A DNA stretch of 37,966 nucleotides. Origin: Caballeronia catudaia. GTDB taxonomy: Bacteria > Pseudomonadota > Gammaproteobacteria > Burkholderiales > Burkholderiaceae. The notes beneath the pieces are model-generated. The model did no database searches. It was not told the DNA's origin and saw only the letters and a list, made by a program, of their open reading frames with translations. The DNA lies in NCBI RefSeq assembly GCF_001544755.2, contig NZ_FCOF02000054.1, positions 1 to 37,966 of the forward strand, written 5' to 3'. Below, in pieces: positions 15,504 to 23,879 of this stretch. The position numbers and the translations under genes are program-made. How positions within the stretch are numbered: the first letter of the stretch is position 1; each line of letters starts with the position of its first letter.

Positions 15504-16916
15504 ATGAAAGAAAAAGCGGCGCTGACCGACCTCTACTACCGAATCTGGGCCTTCGCGATGCCGGTGACGTCGTTTCTCGTCATGCCATCGATTCAGGGCA
15601 CGACGATCGGCTATCTGATGTGCTTCCTCTCCGTGCCGCTCGTGCTGCTGTTCGGCGGCCGCGCGCGCAAGAACTGGATGCGTTTCGTGTTCGCGGCCAT
15701 CGTCGTGTGGGTGATCATGTTGTGCACCTCACAGTTCGCGGATGTGATGGCGCCCTTCGATCCCGACTTCAGCAAGATCGTGCTCGTCGATGACAAGGAC
15801 CCCTTCACGTTCCTCATGCGCAAGAGCATGTTCACGCAGTCGGCCTATGTAGCGGCGGTCGTGCTGTATGCCGCGTACGTGTACCACTACTACAAGCCGA
15901 CGTGGGACCAGTGGCTGCTCGCGGCCATCACGCTGTTCGCGCTCTACGGCATGTTCGAAGTGGCGTACTACATCGTGACGGGACAGCCAGGCGACTTCAT
16001 CTCGAACCGCGCGTTTGGCGATCAGTTCGGCAAAGGCATCGTGCGCTCGGACGGCACGGTGAACGGCAGCTCGTTCCAGCAGATCGATATCAAGGGCTTT
16101 CCGATCCAGCGGCTAAAAGCGCTGACCGGTGAGCCGTCGATGTACGCGATGTCCATCTTCCCGTTCTGGATTTACTTCAACGCGACCTCGCGCCTGCGCT
16201 GGCCCGTGTGGGTCATCGGTCTTTCGCTCCTCATGAGCACGTCCTCGACGGTGCTGATCGGCTATGCGGTGTATTCGCTCATCCGCATGCGCAAGCTCGG
16301 CATCAATCCGGTCAAGGCGCTGATCGGCCTCTTCGTGCTGTGCGTGATCGCGTATCTTCTGCAGGACTACATCGCCGATCTGTTCCAGCAAATGGTGATG
16401 GACAAGCTCGAACAGAAGAACGAGTCCGGCTCGGGGCGCATGCTGCTGTTCCTCGAATCGATGCGCCTATGGTTCCACGCGGCGCCGCTCAATCAGCTCT
16501 TCGGCATCGGCTTCGGCTATGTCCGCTCGACCGATCTCTTCTCGACGCTGCTCGTCAATACGGGCGTCGTCGGCACGATGTTCATCAGCGGGCTGATGCT
16601 CTTTCCCGCGTTCAAGCTCGACTGGGATCCGCGCGGCATGGCGCTGCGCCAGTGCTGCGTCGCCACCTGGACGATGATGATGGTCTCCGTGCCCGAGTTC
16701 GCGTATCTCGCACCGTGGACGCTGGTCGCGATGGCTTACGTGCGCGTGCGTGCATTGAAGCTCGCGCGGCAGCAGTTCGGCGACACGGCCGCCGCCACCG
16801 CGATGCAGGGGCCTCAGGACGGCACGTCGATCGGCACGGCGATCGGCAGGCACGTGCGGCCGGAAATCGGAGCGCGCATCGGCTCGCGCTTCGGTGCGCA
16901 CGGGCGTCATCTGTGA
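15504..16916 (+). CDS. O-antigen/EPS polymerase-like (Wzy-like) membrane protein
   Basis: 470 residues with roughly ten to eleven membrane helices, starting near residues 14-60. A large loop lies between helices about residues 150-220 (GQPGDFISNRAFGDQFGKGI), as Wzy-type polymerases have. The segment LNQLFGIGFGYVRSTDLFST near 330-350 resembles the GxGxG-containing part of the Wzy_C/O-antigen ligase superfamily. The C-terminal 45 residues are hydrophilic with repeated GxxIG-like steps (SIGTAIGRHV, EIGARIGSRF). By position, after the co-polymerase and the only such protein in the cluster, it should polymerise repeat units on the periplasmic face. Sequence conservation in this family is low, so ligase activity is the alternative. 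No clear ribosome site precedes the ATG. Confidence 0.78.
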   Translation: MKEKAALTDLYYRIWAFAMPVTSFLVMPSIQGTTIGYLMCFLSVPLVLLFGGRARKNWMRFVFAAIVVWVIMLCTSQFADVMAPFDPDFSKIVLVDDKDPFTFLMRKSMFTQSAYVAAVVLYAAYVYHYYKPTWDQWLLAAITLFALYGMFEVAYYIVTGQPGDFISNRAFGDQFGKGIVRSDGTVNGSSFQQIDIKGFPIQRLKALTGEPSMYAMSIFPFWIYFNATSRLRWPVWVIGLSLLMSTSSTVLIGYAVYSLIRMRKLGINPVKALIGLFVLCVIAYLLQDYIADLFQQMVMDKLEQKNESGSGRMLLFLESMRLWFHAAPLNQLFGIGFGYVRSTDLFSTLLVNTGVVGTMFISGLMLFPAFKLDWDPRGMALRQCCVATWTMMMVSVPEFAYLAPWTLVAMAYVRVRALKLARQQFGDTAAATAMQGPQDGTSIGTAIGRHVRPEIGARIGSRFGAHGRHL

Positions 16917-16995
16917 GGTCGCGTCGACATCGGCACGCGCCGCCGCTTCCCTGCATCGTTCTACAATGACGCTTTCGATCAACCAGGGAGCAACC

Positions 16996-17337
16996 ATGTC
17001 GATTGTCACGACCGATTCCGGTCTCAAGTACGAAGACGTCACCGTTGGCGATGGCGCCGAAGCCGTCGCGGGCAAAACGGTCAGCGTGCATTACACGGGC
17101 TGGCTCACGGATGGCCAGAAATTCGATTCAAGCAAGGACCGCAACGACCCGTTCGCATTCGTGCTCGGCGGCGGCATGGTCATCAAGGGTTGGGACGAAG
17201 GCGTTCAGGGCATGAAGGTGGGCGGCGTGCGCCGGCTCACGATTCCGCCGCAACTCGGCTACGGCGCGCGCGGCGCGGGCGGCGTGATTCCGCCGAACGC
17301 GACACTCGTGTTCGAAGTGGAACTGCTGGACGTCTGA
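16996..17337 (+). CDS. FKBP-type peptidyl-prolyl cis-trans isomerase
   Basis: 113 residues, the normal size for a single-domain cytoplasmic FKBP. Characteristic motifs are visible: VSVHYTGWLTDGQKFDSSKD, the FVLGGGMVIKGWDEGVQGMK strand-helix with the active-site Trp, and IPPQLGYGARGAGGVIPPNA followed by LVFEVELLDV. No signal peptide is present. The ATG at 16996 follows AGGGAG; an in-frame ATG at 16966 has no ribosome site. It catalyses proline isomerisation during folding. It follows the EPS polymerase gene by 79 bases but is a common housekeeping gene, and no link to EPS is implied by sequence. Confidence 0.95.
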   Translation: MSIVTTDSGLKYEDVTVGDGAEAVAGKTVSVHYTGWLTDGQKFDSSKDRNDPFAFVLGGGMVIKGWDEGVQGMKVGGVRRLTIPPQLGYGARGAGGVIPPNATLVFEVELLDV

Positions 17338-17363
17338 GCGACTGAACGCCGAGCCTTGCTTGC

Positions 17364-18128
17364 ATGAGCGCGCCGCTGCATCGCCCCGCCGTGTCGCTGC
17401 GCCGTTATGAAACGGCGCAGGCATCGGACGTGCACGACTTTCATCAGATCGTGCTGGGCCTCGACGGCTCGATGGAGATGGCCGTCGATGGCAACGGCGC
17501 GCGCATCGATTGCAGCGGCGCGTGGATCATTCCGGCGGGCGCGCGTCACGACTATTGGGCCGAGGGCGACAATCGCCAGCTCGTGCTCGATCTTCCGGCT
17601 GCGTCAGTCGCGGTGCCCGAGCGCTATTTCGAACGGGCGCGCGCGATTCATATCGATCCGCGCGTCACGCAGCTCGTCGCCGATGTCGCGCGGCGCACGC
17701 ATGCGGACGATCCGCGCCTGACTCATCGCTTCGCGTGGCAAGCCGCCGCGCATTTGTGTGGCGCGCTCATGCACGACACGGACGATACCGTCGACGCGAT
17801 GCGCGGTCTCGACTTCGCGCGCATCGACCGGTGGCTGCGTCTGCATCTGTCGGAGCCGCTGCGTATCGCCGATCTCGCCGCGCATTGCGGCTTCGGCATG
17901 CGCCGCTTCCATCAGCTCTTCAACGAAGCGTTCGGCGAGACGCCGCATCGCTATCTGCATCGCTTGCGGCTCGATACCGCGCTCACACTGCTCGCCGATC
18001 CGCGCGCAACCCTCACGGACATCGCGCTCGATATCGGCTTCGCCGATCAAAGCGCGTTCACGCACGCGTTCTCGAAGCGCTTCGGCATCTCGCCGGGGCA
18101 ATGGCGCAACGGCGGCTTCAGGCGTTGA
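17364..18128 (+). CDS. AraC-family transcriptional regulator
   Basis: 254 residues. The N-terminal 90 residues form a cupin-like effector domain (HDFHQIVLGLDGSMEMAVDG and GAWIIPAGARHDYWAEGDNR). The C-terminal 100 residues carry two helix-turn-helix motifs, the first in EPLRIADLAAHCGFGMRRFH and the second in TLTDIALDIGFADQSAFTHA, ending in the family signature FSKRFGISPGQWR. The effector is unknown. It starts 26 bases after the FKBP gene and may be co-transcribed. Its last 11 bases overlap the convergent metZ remnant. It could regulate neighbouring genes, but no target site is evident. Confidence 0.92.
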   Translation: MSAPLHRPAVSLRRYETAQASDVHDFHQIVLGLDGSMEMAVDGNGARIDCSGAWIIPAGARHDYWAEGDNRQLVLDLPAASVAVPERYFERARAIHIDPRVTQLVADVARRTHADDPRLTHRFAWQAAAHLCGALMHDTDDTVDAMRGLDFARIDRWLRLHLSEPLRIADLAAHCGFGMRRFHQLFNEAFGETPHRYLHRLRLDTALTLLADPRATLTDIALDIGFADQSAFTHAFSKRFGISPGQWRNGGFRR

Positions 18129-18334
18129 GCCCGCGCGCCAGATCGGCGCGAATGTTTTGGGGTCTTCCAGCCCGACGGCAAGACGAATCAAGCCTTCGCG
18201 TATGCCTGCCGCCTCGCGCACTTCGGGTGCGAGACGGCCGTGCGTCGTCGTCGAAGGATGCGTGATCGTCGTGCGCGTGTCGCCGAGATTCCCGGTGATC
18301 GGGCGAGCGTATCAAAGTTCAGGTTGTCGTCCAT
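18118..18334 (-). pseudogene. metZ: metZ remnant (O-succinylhomoserine sulfhydrylase), internally deleted and frameshifted
   Basis: Minus-strand remnant of the PLP-dependent enzyme that makes homocysteine from O-succinylhomoserine and sulfide. The ATG at 18332-18334 has a GGGAG site and is followed by MDDNLNFDTLA, the usual MetZ N terminus in Burkholderia relatives. Two bases later, in another frame, the C-terminal part begins at 18299: ITGNLGDTRTTITHP, then REAAGIREGLIRLAVGLEDP. A second shift at an A-run (complement of 18155-18158) is needed to reach NIRADLARGLNA and the TGA at 18118-18120. A full-length protein has about 390-400 residues, so roughly 330 codons are missing, including the PLP lysine. 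Reading from the ATG would give only a 48-residue chimeric peptide. It occupies the conserved position after purF. N- and C-terminal family sequences are from memory. Confidence 0.9.
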
Positions 18335-18369
18335 GTTCTTTTCTCCCTTGTCTTGCAGGCTCGCGACGC

Positions 18370-18406
18370 AAAAAAGCCCGCTTGGTCCTTGCAGACGAAG
18401 CGGGCT
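18370..18406 (-). terminator. Intrinsic terminator after purF
   Basis: On the minus strand AGCCCGCTT (18406-18398) pairs with AAGCGGGCT (18383-18375) and runs directly into TTTTT. It starts 20 bases after the purF stop codon and separates purF from the metZ remnant. Confidence 0.85.
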
Positions 18407-18425
18407 CGCACGAAGCGCCGAAGAA

Positions 18426-19973
18426 TTACTCGACCGATAGCTGCAGATGCAACTGCGAACGCGATATGCCACCTTCCTGTGCTTCGCTCGCCGCATCGCG
18501 ATCAGACTGCGATTGCGGCGCGAGTCGCGCGGTCTCGATGCGATCGAGATAATCGGTGGTCACGTCGCCGGTGATGTAGTTGCCGTCGAAGCACGAGGCC
18601 TCGAATTCGCGCAGGTTCGGATTGATGTCGCGAATCGCGCTCTTCAGGTCTTCGACGTCCTGATAGACGAGATAGTCCGCGCCGATCATGCGCGCGACTT
18701 CTTCATCGCTGCGGCCATGCGCGACGAGCTCGCCGCGCGTCGGCATGTCGATACCGTACACGTTCGGGAACTTCACCGGCGGCGCGGCGGACGCGAAGAT
18801 CACCTTGTTCGCGCCGGCATCGCGGGCCATCTGCACGATTTCATGCGAGGTCGTGCCGCGCACGATCGAATCGTCGACGATCAGCACGTTCTTGCCCTTG
18901 AACTCGATGGCCATCGCGTTCAGCTTCTGGCGCACCGATTTCTTGCGCACCGCCTGACCCGGCATGATGAAGGTGCGGCCCACGTACCGGTTCTTGAAGA
19001 AGCCTTCGCGGTACTCCACGCCGAGCTTCGCCGCCACTTGCATCGCGGCGGGGCGCGACGAATCGGGAATCGGCATCACGACGTCGATCGGCACGTCGGG
19101 CAACACGCGCTTGATCTTCTCGGCGAGGTAGTCGCCCATGCGCAGACGCGCATTGTAGACCGGCACGCCGTCGAGGCACGAGTCCGGACGCGCGAGATAC
19201 ACGAGCTCGAAAATGCAGGGGTTGAGCGCCGGCTTGTCGGCGCATTGGTGGCTGTGCAGATTGCCTTCGGCGTCGATGAAGATCGCCTCGCCCGGCTCGA
19301 CGTCGCGCACGAATTCGAAACCGATCCCTTCGATCGCCACCGATTCCGACGCGACCATCCACTCGACGCCCGTCGCGGTTTCCATCTTGCCCAGCACGAG
19401 CGGGCGGATGCCAAACGGATCGCGGAATGCCACGAGCCCGTAGCCCGCGATCAGCGAGACGATCGCGTACGAGCCCTTCACGCGGCGATGCACGCCCGCG
19501 ACAGCCTTCCACAACGCGACTTCGTCGAGTTGCAGGCCTGAGCTCGCGAGCTGCAGTTCGTGGGCGAACACGTTGAGAAGCACTTCGGTGTCGGATGCGG
19601 TGTTGATGTGCCGGCGGTCGATGCGGAACATCTCGTCCTTCAACTGCATCCAGTTCGTGAGATTGCCGTTATGCGCGAGGATGATGCCGAACGGCGCGTT
19701 CACGTAGAACGGCTGCGCTTCCTCTTCGCTCGATGCGGAACCGGCGGTCGGATAGCGCACCTGGCCGATGCCGACGTTGCCCGGCAGGCTGCGCATGTTG
19801 CGCGTGCGGAACACGTCGCGCACCATGCCGTTGGCCTTGTGCATGTGGAAGTTGTTGCCGTCCGCCGTGGCGATGCCTGCCGCGTCCTGTCCGCGATGCT
19901 GGAGCAGGAGCAGGCTGTCATAGATCAGCTGATTGACGGGACTTTGGGAAACTACACCTACGATGCCGCACAT
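18426..19973 (-). CDS. purF: Amidophosphoribosyltransferase
   Basis: 515 residues. Catalyses the first committed step of purine synthesis, making phosphoribosylamine from PRPP and glutamine. The ATG at 19971-19973 gives MCGIVGVV, with Cys2 as the N-terminal nucleophile of the glutaminase domain after removal of Met, and AAGGA lies 7 bases before it; the open frame upstream is not coding. Other motifs: LLLLQHRGQDAAGIAT, the glutamine-site sequence RYPTAGSASSEEEAQPF, and the phosphoribosyltransferase PRPP loop VLIVDDSIVRGTTS. It follows cvpA, as in E. coli, and is closed by an intrinsic terminator. Confidence 0.97.
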   Translation of the reverse strand: MCGIVGVVSQSPVNQLIYDSLLLLQHRGQDAAGIATADGNNFHMHKANGMVRDVFRTRNMRSLPGNVGIGQVRYPTAGSASSEEEAQPFYVNAPFGIILAHNGNLTNWMQLKDEMFRIDRRHINTASDTEVLLNVFAHELQLASSGLQLDEVALWKAVAGVHRRVKGSYAIVSLIAGYGLVAFRDPFGIRPLVLGKMETATGVEWMVASESVAIEGIGFEFVRDVEPGEAIFIDAEGNLHSHQCADKPALNPCIFELVYLARPDSCLDGVPVYNARLRMGDYLAEKIKRVLPDVPIDVVMPIPDSSRPAAMQVAAKLGVEYREGFFKNRYVGRTFIMPGQAVRKKSVRQKLNAMAIEFKGKNVLIVDDSIVRGTTSHEIVQMARDAGANKVIFASAAPPVKFPNVYGIDMPTRGELVAHGRSDEEVARMIGADYLVYQDVEDLKSAIRDINPNLREFEASCFDGNYITGDVTTDYLDRIETARLAPQSQSDRDAASEAQEGGISRSQLHLQLSVE

Positions 19974-20116
19974 GGCATGGTCCTTCAAAGAGTCGAAACA
20001 GGTAGACAAGGCGTTGCCCGGCTCTGAGGGGCGCTTCTCTCGAAATTCGGCCATAGTGAGGCCGGGGCGAAACGTCTTCGAGCCGTCGCGGGTTCCTCGT
20101 GTAGCCGGCCGTTCGT

Positions 20117-20650
20117 CTATTGTGCGGCGCCTGGCGCCAAAGCGCTCGGTTCAGGAGCGACGTGCACGTACGCGGCGAGCGTATCGGGGAGCAGCGGTTT
20201 CAGTTCGCGCACGCCTTGCTCGGCCATCGGCCGCAGCAGCGCATTGCGCCAAAAATCCTTTTCCGGCAGTTCGGTCAACCCAGCCAGGGCGACCAGAATC
20301 ACTACCAATATAGCCCCTCTCACGAGGCCGAACAGCAGTCCCAGCGAGCGGTCCACGCCGCGCAGGCCGGTGACTTCCGTAATGCGCGTCAGGAGCGACG
20401 ACAGCACGCTCGACACCAGCAGCACCGCCGCGACCACGATCACGAAGGCCACCAGCCACTGCGTGAGCGCGCCGCCCGGCCAAGTCGCCGGAATATAGGG
20501 CACGACAAGTCCGACGAAGCGTCCGGCGATCAAGATGGCAGCGACCCAGCCGACGAGACCGAACGCTTCGGCCAGCAGGCCGCGCCACATGCCGCGCAGC
20601 GCGGACAAGCCGATCACGGCCATCACGGCATAGTCGAAAGCGGTGAACAT
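20117..20650 (-). CDS. cvpA: CvpA family membrane protein
   Basis: 177 residues with four membrane helices (for example FDYAVMAVIGLSALRGMWRG and WLVAFVIVVAAVLLVSSVLS) and the CvpA family stretch GLRGVDRSLGLLFGLVRGAI. In E. coli CvpA is needed for colicin V production and influences envelope stress tolerance; the molecular activity is not established. It lies in the conserved dedD-cvpA-purF order, 10 bases after the SPOR-domain gene and 143 bases before purF. The tail after about residue 160 is Pro/Ala-rich. Confidence 0.92.
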   Translation of the reverse strand: MFTAFDYAVMAVIGLSALRGMWRGLLAEAFGLVGWVAAILIAGRFVGLVVPYIPATWPGGALTQWLVAFVIVVAAVLLVSSVLSSLLTRITEVTGLRGVDRSLGLLFGLVRGAILVVILVALAGLTELPEKDFWRNALLRPMAEQGVRELKPLLPDTLAAYVHVAPEPSALAPGAAQ

Positions 20651-20660
20651 CGAGTCTGCT

Positions 20661-21521
20661 TTAGTTCGATGCTCGCGTGCCGCCGCCCAGGCCGGCCTGA
20701 CGCACTTTCACGAGCGCCGCCTGCGCGGACGCGCGATCCGGGAACGGGCCGGCGCGCAACAGCGACTTGGTTCCGCCGTCGGACTGCTTGCGATGTTCGA
20801 GATATGCGGGCACACCTGCGGACTTCAACTTGTTGACCCAGTTCTGCGCGGCGGTTTCGTCGTCGAACTGGCCGATCTGCAGCACGAAGCGACTGCCGGC
20901 CGGCGACGAAGGCGTGTTCGCGGCGCCCGCCGCCGCATGTGCCGCGGCGTTCGTATTGGCCTCCTCGGAAGGCTCGGCGGCCGGCGGCTTCGCGTTCTGG
21001 CTCGCGACGGCGGCAGGCTTCGAGGCCGAAGGCTTCGCTTCCGTCTTGGGTTGTTCGTTCGGCTCCGTCTTGGCTTGCGCCGTCGCCGCCGGGGCGGCAG
21101 GTTGAGGCTGCGTCACGCCTGCGGCAACGTTGCCCGACGCGCCAGCGGGCGCTTCATGCGCGACGCCGGCTTGCGAATCCGCGTCGGTCGTGTCGCGCGA
21201 CTGCTTCGCTGCGGGCGACGGGCGGTTCGGAATGTCGATGGAAATGTCGTCGGTGACGGGCTTCGGGCGCGAATCCAGCACCATCGGCAAAACGATGACG
21301 GCGGCCAGCACCAGCGCGATCGCTCCGACGAGCCTGCGGCGCGCGCGCTGTTTCTCGGGAAGCGTGGGATCGAGCATCATCGCGTCGGCGGCGGGCCGCT
21401 CGCTTCGGTCAGTCCTGCGCGTGCGTCGCTCCGTGCGGACGGTGTGACGCGAGCCGCGCGAGGAATCGGATTGTGCGTCGCGACCGGAGTCGTCTTTCTT
21501 GCCGAACGAAAAGAGTCCCAT
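20661..21521 (-). CDS. dedD: SPOR-domain protein (DedD-like)
   Basis: 286 residues. A basic cytoplasmic N terminus (RTERRTRRTDRSERP) is followed by one membrane helix near 63-82 (LVGAIALVLAAVIVLPMVL), a long Ala/Pro/Lys-rich disordered periplasmic linker, and a C-terminal SPOR domain beginning at about 208 (RFVLQIGQFDDETAAQNWVN). SPOR domains bind denuded septal peptidoglycan glycans, so the product should localise to the division site. It has the E. coli DedD architecture and genomic position, between folC and cvpA, hence the symbol, which is given by analogy. Confidence 0.88.
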   Translation of the reverse strand: MGLFSFGKKDDSGRDAQSDSSRGSRHTVRTERRTRRTDRSERPAADAMMLDPTLPEKQRARRRLVGAIALVLAAVIVLPMVLDSRPKPVTDDISIDIPNRPSPAAKQSRDTTDADSQAGVAHEAPAGASGNVAAGVTQPQPAAPAATAQAKTEPNEQPKTEAKPSASKPAAVASQNAKPPAAEPSEEANTNAAAHAAAGAANTPSSPAGSRFVLQIGQFDDETAAQNWVNKLKSAGVPAYLEHRKQSDGGTKSLLRAGPFPDRASAQAALVKVRQAGLGGGTRASN

Positions 21522-21549
21522 GTACGCTTGGTGCCGACGGCCGCCCGTC

Positions 21550-22860
21550 TCAGTGATGCTGCGATTTGCGGTAGGCCAATACGCCGGCTACCGTGTAGAA
21601 ACTGCCGAAAACCAAAATTCTATCATTTTCAGACGCCCGGCTTAACGCATCTTGAAAAGCTGCCGCGGGCGTTTCGAAGCGAGAAACGCTGCTGTCGGGG
21701 CCGTCGTTGACACCGGATTCGCGCAATGCGTGTTCCAGATGCTCCGCCGAGGCCGCACGTGGCGTCGGCAAAGCAGTGACGTTCCAGTGGTCGATCTCGG
21801 TCTTCAGATGCTTCACGACGCCTTCGATGTCCTTGTCGCTCATCGCGCCGAAAACCGCGTAAGTGTACGGAAAATACCCCATGTTGCCGAGATTCTGCGA
21901 CAAAACCGCGGCGGCGTGAGGATTGTGCGCGACATCGAGAATGATCTGCGGCTTGCCCGGCAGCACTTGGAAGCGCCCCGCCAGTTCGACGTTTGCCAGT
22001 CCGAGGCGAATGTCCTGCGCCGACACCGGCAGACGATCGCGCAGTGCTTCGAGCGCCGCCAGCGCCGCCGACGTGTTGATCAGCTGATTTGCGCCGCGCA
22101 GCGCCGGATACGCCAGCGCCGAGCGCCGCTGCTCGCGTCCGATATAGCTCCATTGCTGACGCTCGTTGCCCGGCTGCGCTTCATAGCGGAAATCGCGCCC
22201 GACGAGCCACAGGTCCGCGCCGATCGCTTCCGCGTGATCGACGAGGCTCTGCGGCGCGGACGGATCGCCGCAAATCGCGGGCTTGCCCGCTCGGAAGATG
22301 CCCGCCTTCTCGAAGCCGATTTTCTCGCGCGTATCGCCGAGATAGTCGGTATGGTCGATATCGATGCTCGTGATCACCGCGCAATCCGTATCGACGATAT
22401 TGACGGCGTCCAGCCGCCCGCCGAGCCCCACTTCGAGGATGACCGCATCGAGTCCGCGCGACGCGAAGAGATGCAGGATCGCGAGCGTCGTGAATTCGAA
22501 GTAAGTCAGCGAAACCGGCTCCGTCAGGCTGGCGCGCGCCTTTTCCACGGCCTCGAAGTGTTCGAGCAGTTCGGCGTCGGTGGCCTCGGCGCCGTCGATG
22601 CGCGCGCGCTCATTGAACGACATCAGATGTGGCGACGTATGGCAACCGACGCGATAACCCGCGCGCAGCAGAATCGTTTCGATGATCGCGCACGTCGAGC
22701 CTTTGCCGTTCGTGCCGCCGACCGTGATCACCGGGCACGCGAACGAGAGGCCCAATGCGTCCTTCACGCGCCCGATGCGCGTGAGGCCCATGTCGATGCC
22801 GACCGGGTGCGCCGCTTCCAGATGGGCAAGCCACGCGTCGAGAGTGGGGAAAGTGTTCAT
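21550..22860 (-). CDS. folC: Bifunctional dihydrofolate/folylpolyglutamate synthase
   Basis: 436 residues, Mur-ligase-like. It adds glutamate to dihydropteroate and to folates using ATP. The ATP loop is ITVGGTNGKGSTCAIIE (P-loop about 48-56), followed by the folate-binding omega-loop region SPHLMSFNERARIDGAEATD. Further motifs are YFEFTTLAILHLF, VGLGGRLDAVNIVDTDCAVI and LDVAHNPHAAAVLSQNLGNM. It starts downstream of an accD terminator hairpin, 28 bases before dedD. Upstream promoter elements were not resolved. It may be partly read through from accD. Confidence 0.96.
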   Translation of the reverse strand: MNTFPTLDAWLAHLEAAHPVGIDMGLTRIGRVKDALGLSFACPVITVGGTNGKGSTCAIIETILLRAGYRVGCHTSPHLMSFNERARIDGAEATDAELLEHFEAVEKARASLTEPVSLTYFEFTTLAILHLFASRGLDAVILEVGLGGRLDAVNIVDTDCAVITSIDIDHTDYLGDTREKIGFEKAGIFRAGKPAICGDPSAPQSLVDHAEAIGADLWLVGRDFRYEAQPGNERQQWSYIGREQRRSALAYPALRGANQLINTSAALAALEALRDRLPVSAQDIRLGLANVELAGRFQVLPGKPQIILDVAHNPHAAAVLSQNLGNMGYFPYTYAVFGAMSDKDIEGVVKHLKTEIDHWNVTALPTPRAASAEHLEHALRESGVNDGPDSSVSRFETPAAAFQDALSRASENDRILVFGSFYTVAGVLAYRKSQHH

Positions 22861-22873
22861 TTTCGAGATCGAG

Positions 22874-22919
22874 AAAACAAAAGCGCCGCGCGGAACCTCG
22901 CGGGGTTCACGCGCGGCGC
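22874..22919 (-). terminator. Intrinsic terminator between accD and folC
   Basis: On the minus strand GCGCCGCGC (22919-22911) pairs with GCGCGGCGC (22891-22883), with an inner GAACC/GGTTC stem, and runs into TTTTGTTTT. It starts 19 bases after the accD stop codon and ends 13 bases before the folC start, so folC probably relies on read-through or on a promoter within the upstream region. Confidence 0.85.
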
Positions 22920-22938
22920 GGCGCGGCGCAGCGGAAAC

Positions 22939-23811
22939 TCAGGCGACGGAATCCGCCGGCTGCCGCGTCATCAAAGCCATCAACCGGGCGAGTTCTTCGC
23001 GCATCTTGCGGCGATCCACGATCATGTCGATCGCGCCCTTCTGCATCAGGAATTCAGCGCGCTGGAAACCCTCGGGCAACTTTTCACGCACGGTCTGCTC
23101 GATCACGCGCGGGCCTGCGAAGCCGATCAGCGCTTTCGGCTCGGCGATCACGACATCGCCGAGGAAGGCGAAGCTCGCGGAAACGCCGCCCATCGTGGGA
23201 TCGGTCAGCACGGAGATGAACGGCAGCTTCGCATCCGACAGCCGCGTCAGGAGCGCCGTGGTCTTGGCCATCTGCATCAGCGAAAGCAGGCTTTCCTGCA
23301 TGCGCGCGCCGCCCGACGCCGTGAAGCAGATGAACGGCACGTTCTGTTCCAGCGCATTGCGCGCACCGCGCACGAAACGCTCGCCGACGACCGAGCCCAT
23401 CGAGCCGCCCATGAACGAGAACTCGAAGCACGCGACCACGCACGGAAGGGTATGGATCGCGCCGCCCATGACGACCATCGCGTCGGTCTCGTCGGTGTCC
23501 TCCATCGCTTCCTTGATGCGATCCGGATACTTGCGGCTGTCCTTGAACTTGAGTGCGTCGACCGGCACGACTTCCTGGCCGATTTCATAACGGCCTTCCG
23601 GATCGAGCAGGCGATCGAGACGCTCGCGCGCGCCGATGCGCATGTGATGGCTGCACTTCGGGCAAACGTGCAGGTTCGCCTCGACGTCGTTGCGATACAG
23701 CACTGCCTCGCACGCCGGGCACTTCACCCACAGCCCTTCGGGAATGCCCTTGCGGCTTTTGGGATCCGTTTGCTTGATCTTGGGCGGCAGCAGTTTGTCG
23801 AGCCAGCTCAT
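22939..23811 (-). CDS. accD: Acetyl-CoA carboxylase carboxyltransferase subunit beta
   Basis: 290 residues. With AccA it forms the carboxyltransferase that moves the carboxyl group from biotin to acetyl-CoA, producing malonyl-CoA for fatty acid synthesis. The four-cysteine zinc ribbon is visible: CPAC at 31-34 and CPKC at 50-53. Carboxyltransferase motifs include MGGSMGSVVGERFVRGA, CFTASGGARMQESLLSLMQM and ISVLTDPTMGGVSASFAFLG. It follows trpA by 68 bases and is followed by a strong intrinsic terminator, so it is likely the last gene of the fimV/truA/trp transcription unit. Confidence 0.97.
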   Translation of the reverse strand: MSWLDKLLPPKIKQTDPKSRKGIPEGLWVKCPACEAVLYRNDVEANLHVCPKCSHHMRIGARERLDRLLDPEGRYEIGQEVVPVDALKFKDSRKYPDRIKEAMEDTDETDAMVVMGGAIHTLPCVVACFEFSFMGGSMGSVVGERFVRGARNALEQNVPFICFTASGGARMQESLLSLMQMAKTTALLTRLSDAKLPFISVLTDPTMGGVSASFAFLGDVVIAEPKALIGFAGPRVIEQTVREKLPEGFQRAEFLMQKGAIDMIVDRRKMREELARLMALMTRQPADSVA

Positions 23812-23879
23812 CGTTTTTCCTTGACTGATCGGGGCGCCGCGCGGCGCTCGACATCGAGCGGCCCGCGGCGGCGCGTATT

